The notes under the pieces were generated by a model. The model was not told the origin of the DNA. It saw only the letters and a list, made by a program, of their open reading frames with translations, and made no database searches. Shown in pieces: positions 59,736 to 64,000 of a stretch of DNA of 64,000 nucleotides. This stretch comes from Camellia lanceoleosa (lineage: Eukaryota; Streptophyta; Magnoliopsida; Ericales; Theaceae), in NCBI GenBank assembly GCA_025200525.1, contig CM045770.1, positions 86,638,084 through 86,702,083 on the forward strand, given 5' to 3'. The position numbers were made by a program, and so were the translations under genes. Every line of letters begins with the position of its first letter. Positions within the stretch are counted from its first letter, which is position 1.

Positions 59736-62700
59736 TCATAACTCTTTCTCACTCTCAAGCTGCGCTTTTGTTGCTGCCTTTTCTGCTTCTTCTAAAACAA
59801 ATGTTTTTAGCGACTCCACATCCCTAGGCCCTGGTTACATGCCAGTTTAGCAAAATCATAATCAGATCTAGTAAGCAAAGGAATTATAGAAATTGAGTGA
59901 TACAAAGCAGCTTATTCTGAAGAAACTTTGCATGGAAGTGTCAACTGTTGAAAAATGTGCCTGGCAGCAGATAAATGCCCTTGTTTCTTGGCTTTACAGA
60001 AATATGAATTATAAAAAACAAAGTCTAAATACATTTTCTAGAAAATTGTTCATTACTTTTATTTCTGATGTGCACAAGTATGGAAGACAATGAAGTGATT
60101 TGTGCAGCTAAATTTCGATAGAACAGAACTCCACAGTTAGAATTTGGGTCCAACTATGGTACCCAAATTTGGGTACCATACCTAAAAATGATTTTCAACC
60201 ATTAGATGAGGATCTTGAATCTTGAGCATTCAAAGATAAAAGGGGTAACCAGTTACAACCGGTGAAGTAAAATTCTCCTCCCTCTCCTCTCACTACAGTT
60301 CGTCTCCTCCTTCCCTCCGAATATCTAGATTTCATGGTTTGCTCTCCCTCCCTTTGATTCATTCTTTGTATTTCTAGGGAAACCCTATGATGTGCACCCC
60401 TTTAGAGGTGCATACCATATGCACCCTACCACAAAAATGTGCAACTTTACCACAAAATTTTGTAACATCAACCACAAAATACATAACCTAGCCACAAATT
60501 GGCATAACAAAATGTCCAAAATTTTGTGGTTGATGTTGCAAAATTTTGTGGCTTGATTACGGCATTTTTTGCTGTACCAATTTGTGGCGAGATTACGCAT
60601 TTTGTGGTTGATATTACGAAATTTTGTGGTAAAGTTACGCATTTTGTGGTAGGCTGCATATGGTATGCATCCCTAAAGGGGTGCACACCATAGCATTTGC
60701 CGTATTTCTATGGCGGTCGGCCCTTCCTCTCTCTCTCATTTTGTATTTAGAAACGATCTAACTCTCTTTGTAATTTCAATTCGAAGTCTATAATAAAGAT
60801 ATGTGATCAAACTTTAATAGCAAACATTTGTTGGAGCAAGAAGCACTAGCTTCGACAATAAAGGTGCTGAAGTAATTCATTTGCCAAGAGAGTTGGAGGA
60901 AAAGGAGAAATGATTAAACCAAAGGCATCATGCTATGAGACATCTGAACTCTAATGAAAATAAAAAATCAAAAAGTAGTAGAAGGGACAATAATGCTAGT
61001 AGAGTAGTGCTAGAGCATCTCCAATCCTTCACATTTTCTTTCATCAAATTAAAAAGTGCTCAAAAATTATCTCAAATCATTTCCTCAAATGTTCATCAAA
61101 TCTAGGGAGAGTTATTTTTTTTCATCAAATTGAGAACTCATCAAATCCTTCATCTAAAAAGATGAAGCATTGGAGATGATTTTTTTTCACCAAATTTGAT
61201 GAAAAGGGAAATTTGGGATAAGAGAGGAGCTTTTAAAAAGATTTTGATGAAAATTTAATAAAAATATTGGAATAGTTCATATCAAATCAAACTTTTTACT
61301 CAAATTTATATTCATATTAGATGGGAAAAAAAATGGTGAAGGGTTGGAGATGCTCTTACAATGACCATATTATCTTACTATATTGTGCTTACCATGTGAT
61401 ATATCAACATTACATTGGTTAAGTGGGTCACACCACTCATGTTTATTACCAATGCAATAGTGACACATCACATAGTAAGCAAAATATGATAAGATAATGT
61501 GGTCATTGTAGCATTATTGATGCCACTAACTTTACTGCTAATGCTGCATATTTGTGGTTTGTCGTGTCAAGGAAGTTGGTAATATTGGTCGCAATGTGTC
61601 AGTGAAAAACAAGGAAGCTCAACATTGTATGGTGAGGTGAAGTTAAGTGGTAAGGAACATGTGGTGGTAACACACTGAGTAGTAAGTTTGATCACAATAT
61701 TGGTAAGTTCGCTGATAATGGACAGCAAGTTTTTTTACTACTAAATGTGATCAAACTTACTACTCGATGAAAAACTATTTATCACTTCGTAAAATCAACT
61801 TTCAATAAATACGAATAAACTTGCAGTTAATAGAAGGGTCACAATGAGAAGCAATTAACATAGTGAGAAAGTAAGAAGGGACACAGGTGTGGAAAGTAAG
61901 TCACAGTAAGACGAAAAAATGGTCACAGGTGGACCCAAGTGCAGGCTAGGGGGGGCTGTGGCCCCTGCTAAGATCAAAAGAATTCCATTAGGTTGTAGTG
62001 TTTTGGGCTCCTGACATGCAAATTGCAATAGGATGGCCCCTCCAAAAAAGCAGTTTCAGGTTTCATATACCCCCATATTCTAATGGTTTTTAAGCTTGAT
62101 ATGGTTATGAGGCCACCTAAATATTAAAGTGCTATAAAACTAGCAGTTTTTTGTTATGATCTACAGCTGTGTTTAGTTACGAGTTATTATGGTTGTTTCT
62201 AGTAAAGAATTTAGTGACACTTGGTTATAGTAAGTTTGGTCACAATATTAATAAGTTTGTTTACGAGTGCAAGGTTTTTTACCACCAAATGTGTTCCAAC
62301 TTACCACTCAATTACAAACTACTTACCACTCAATAAGAGCAAACTTATAATAAATACCAACCATTTGTCATTTTAATCAAAACAAACAGTCCCAATAAAC
62401 CTTTTAGCCACTTTAATAAAATTAAATGGTTTAAAATAATCAGTCTATCATTTTAATCAATCAAATTATCCAAACCCGTTTTGTCATTTTAATCAAATCA
62501 AATTATCCAAATTACCTATTTATCAACTTTATCGAAATCAAATGATCGGGTTTGGCTGAGTCAAAATGGGTTGTGCATTAAAACAACCGAAGTCAAACCT
62601 GCTCATTTAAAGGGATTTAAGCGGGTTGGGTTAAATTGGGCATGGGAGGTGGTGGAAGTGGTGGTGGTGATGATGGTTTGGTTGAACTGGGTACGGAGGT

Positions 62701-63906
62701 GGAGATGGTGGTGATGGAGGTAGAGGTTGGGTGAATTGGATACGGGAAGTGATGGAAATGGACATGTTGGTAGGGTGGTGGAGTAGTAGAGGAGGAGGAG
62801 GAGGACAAGGATATCTCATTTGTAGTAAGTATAGAAAAATTAATTTCATGAAATTGAATATTAGTTAGTGTTAGAATTAATTAGCTCAACCTGAGTGGTA
62901 ATTAAGTTTAGAACAAGTGGTAAGTTATGCCATACACAATAGTAAGTTATTATACTACTAACTATTATCCTACTTTCCACTCATTTACAAGCTACTTACC
63001 ACTCAATAAAATCTAAAATCTAACCAACTTAGAGTCATACTGCGTAGTAAGTTATTTTAGAACAAGTGGTAAGTAATGCCATACAGTATTAAGTTATTAT
63101 ACTACTAAATATGATCCCACTTACCACTCATAAAAACTAACCAACTTAGAGAGTCATACTAAGTAGCAAGTCTTTTCAGAACAAGTCGTAAGTAGGTACA
63201 AAACAAATGGTAAGTTATGTTATACACGGTAGAACTTAACCTTCTTCTACATGTGGGTTGAAGCCCATTTCATTCCACTCTTTCGTCTCTTAATTTATAA
63301 GGCTGATGTATATGTTTTTCCTTAGGTTTGTATTGTAGATTTCACTAAATTCATAACAAAACCCAAGTGCCACAACAATTATACAACAAGAATACTGAAT
63401 TCGAATATTAGCAAACATGCTAAAACAAAAGCATATGAAAGCTTAAACTTTCAGTGCTTTGGATCTAGATGATGAGTTACAACTCACAAACTTGAAATCT
63501 TGAAAAAGTGATTTGCTATTGGTATTTAAAAAATACTAAGCAAAGCATCACAGGAAACTCAAATGTACCTTGATATTTTGCGACTTCTTCTCCATTATAA
63601 AAGAGCTTGAATGTAGGATATGAATGAATATCAACTTTGTTGCACAGTGGCTTACTTGTACCACAATCAACTTGCCCAATCTCTATCTCATCCTCCCCTT
63701 CCATAGTTTTCCCCAAGTCCTCCCACAATGACCCCAAGTTCTTACTGCAAACTCATTTTAACAATTGAAAATAAGCCAAAAAAGCAATATAACCCATTAG
63801 AGCGAAATTCATTGTATCCATGGGAATCACAAAGGTAGAATTATTACCAGTGCTTACACCAAGGAACACAAAATTTCACAAACCATGCAGTATCCTTCTC
63901 CTGCAC
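59736..63906 (-). CDS. PDIL5-1: protein disulfide isomerase-like 5-1 (PDIL5-1), last three exons; 5' end outside window
   Basis: Thioredoxin-fold ER protein, one catalytic domain, likely aids disulfide formation. Exons in transcription order: 63906-63848 (QEKDTAWFVKFCVPWCKH), 63744-63569 (KNLGSLWEDLGKTMEGEDEI, QVDCGTSKPLCNKVDIHSYP, FKLFYNGEEVAKYQ) and 59830-59736 (RDVESLKTFVLEEAEKAATK, AQLESEKEL, TGA). GT/AG borders and phases agree; the second Cys of the CKHC active site is split by the first intron here. The Tyr-Pro after HS is the conserved cis-Pro region. The C-terminal EKEL resembles a K/HDEL-type ER retrieval signal. The signal-peptide exon lies beyond 64000. The last intron (59831-63568) is 3.7 kb and MITE-rich. 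Confidence 0.93.
60155..60180. repeat. perfect 26-bp palindrome
   Basis: TATGGTACCCAAA followed by its exact reverse complement, with no spacer. Lies in the PDIL5-1-like intron. Confidence 0.95.
60385..60693. mobile_element. hairpin MITE with internal ACCACAAAAT tandem repeats
   Basis: Ends CTATGATGTGCACCCCTTTAG and, inverted, CTATGGTGTGCACCCCTTTAGG. The two arms are inverted copies of about 140 bases, each made of repeats of a roughly 20-22-base unit with core ACCACAAAATTTTGTAA. No coding; target duplication not certain. Confidence 0.82.
60987..61526. mobile_element. hairpin MITE interrupted by a second MITE
   Basis: Outer ends: AATAATGCTA ... CAATGACC on the left and GGTCATTGTAGCATTATT on the right, with arms matching inward as far as GCATTGGT/ATTACATTGG near 61410-61475. 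The left arm is split by the 343-bp element at 61013-61355. The outer borders are approximate. Confidence 0.7.
61013..61355. mobile_element. MITE (GAGCATCTCCAA ends), 343 bp, nested in another MITE
   Basis: Ends GAGCATCTCCAATCCTTCAC and, inverted, GAGCATCTCCAACCCTTCAC. Flanks CTA and TTA suggest an imperfect 3-bp duplication, as for Tourist-like elements. Non-coding. The same end sequence family as the element in the EF-1-alpha intron (GAGCA.CC). Confidence 0.8.
61527..63515. repeat. repeat-rich intron sequence with recurring GTGGTAAGTTAT motif
   Basis: GGTAAGTT/AACTTACCACT words recur in both orientations (for example 61670-61780, 62225-62345, 62895-63015, 63045-63130, 63180-63230), mixed with a (GGT)n-rich patch at 62640-62800. 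A GGCTAGGGGGGGCTGTGGCCCCT block at about 61945-61970 recalls hAT-type ends but has no partner. No gene. Confidence 0.55.
62640..62815 (+). repeat. GGT/GGA-rich low-complexity tract
   Basis: Imperfect repeats of GGTGGTGATGG and GAGGAGGAGG. Frames through it are His/Pro or Gly runs without family match. Confidence 0.8.
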
Positions 63907-64000
63907 CTAAATGAAACACAGACAAACCCAAATATGGTTTCAACAAGCATTAGAAGTCAACATGAGCATATCCCACTTCAAACATAGAATAAAAGAAGTT

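Noticed and set aside
61945..61970. GGCTAGGGGGGGCTGTGGCCCC block like a hAT end
   Set aside because: No matching inverted partner and no 8-bp duplication seen nearby.
62617..62849. His/Pro-rich minus-strand frames
   Set aside because: Produced by GGT/GGA repeats; not protein-like.

Overview
The window is nuclear DNA of a flowering plant, almost certainly a eudicot. It is AT-rich, intron-bearing and packed with plant transposable elements. It holds three recognisable host genes in good order: a 20S proteasome beta subunit (PBG1 type), elongation factor 1-alpha, and a protein disulfide isomerase-like protein of the PDIL5-1 type that runs off the right edge. A fourth host gene, a CONSTANS-like/B-box factor, survives only as a disrupted pseudogene. 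Nothing bacterial, organellar, CRISPR-like or tRNA/rRNA was seen. The species cannot be named from sequence reading alone.

Layout. 1-10968: a degenerate Ty3/gypsy retrotransposon (chromodomain type, 5' LTR cut by the window edge) whose protease gene is split by a 4.0 kb hAT transposon (2401-6448) with an exact 8-bp target duplication. 10969-18000: a minus-strand COL9/10-like B-box pseudogene, broken by a nearly intact Ty1/copia element (12729-17487) with a 5-bp target duplication and a collapsed 5' LTR. 18000-23128: non-coding DNA with several terminal-inverted-repeat elements. 23129-33862: a complete 10.7 kb Helitron with both termini and a decayed Rep/helicase gene carrying a tandem exon duplication. 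33863-35570: AT-rich spacer with a foldback element. 35571-51630: the PBG1 proteasome gene, only 741 coding bases but stretched over about 16 kb. One intron holds a 3 kb near-perfect palindrome, itself split by an 806-bp MITE; another holds a second autonomous-type hAT element (44975-49757) and a Tourist-like MITE. 51630-54236: AT-rich spacer. 54237-57700: EF-1-alpha with TATA box, teloboxes and a 1.5 kb leader intron that carries a Tourist-like MITE. 57700-59735: no gene recognised. 59736-63906: the last three exons of the PDIL5-1-like gene, separated by a MITE-filled 3.7 kb intron.

How it works together. PBG1, EF-1-alpha and PDIL5-1 are housekeeping genes (protein degradation, translation, ER protein folding) and share no operon-like relation. 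The stronger story is nested transposition: hAT into gypsy, copia into a B-box gene, a MITE into a palindrome inside a proteasome intron, and a MITE into another MITE. Insertion boundaries and target duplications can be read to the base for many of these, which gives a relative order of events. The most unusual structures are the hairpin-like 5' end of the copia element, the long inverted repeat inside an expressed proteasome gene, and the exon-duplicated Helitron with two extra unidentified exons near its 3' end.
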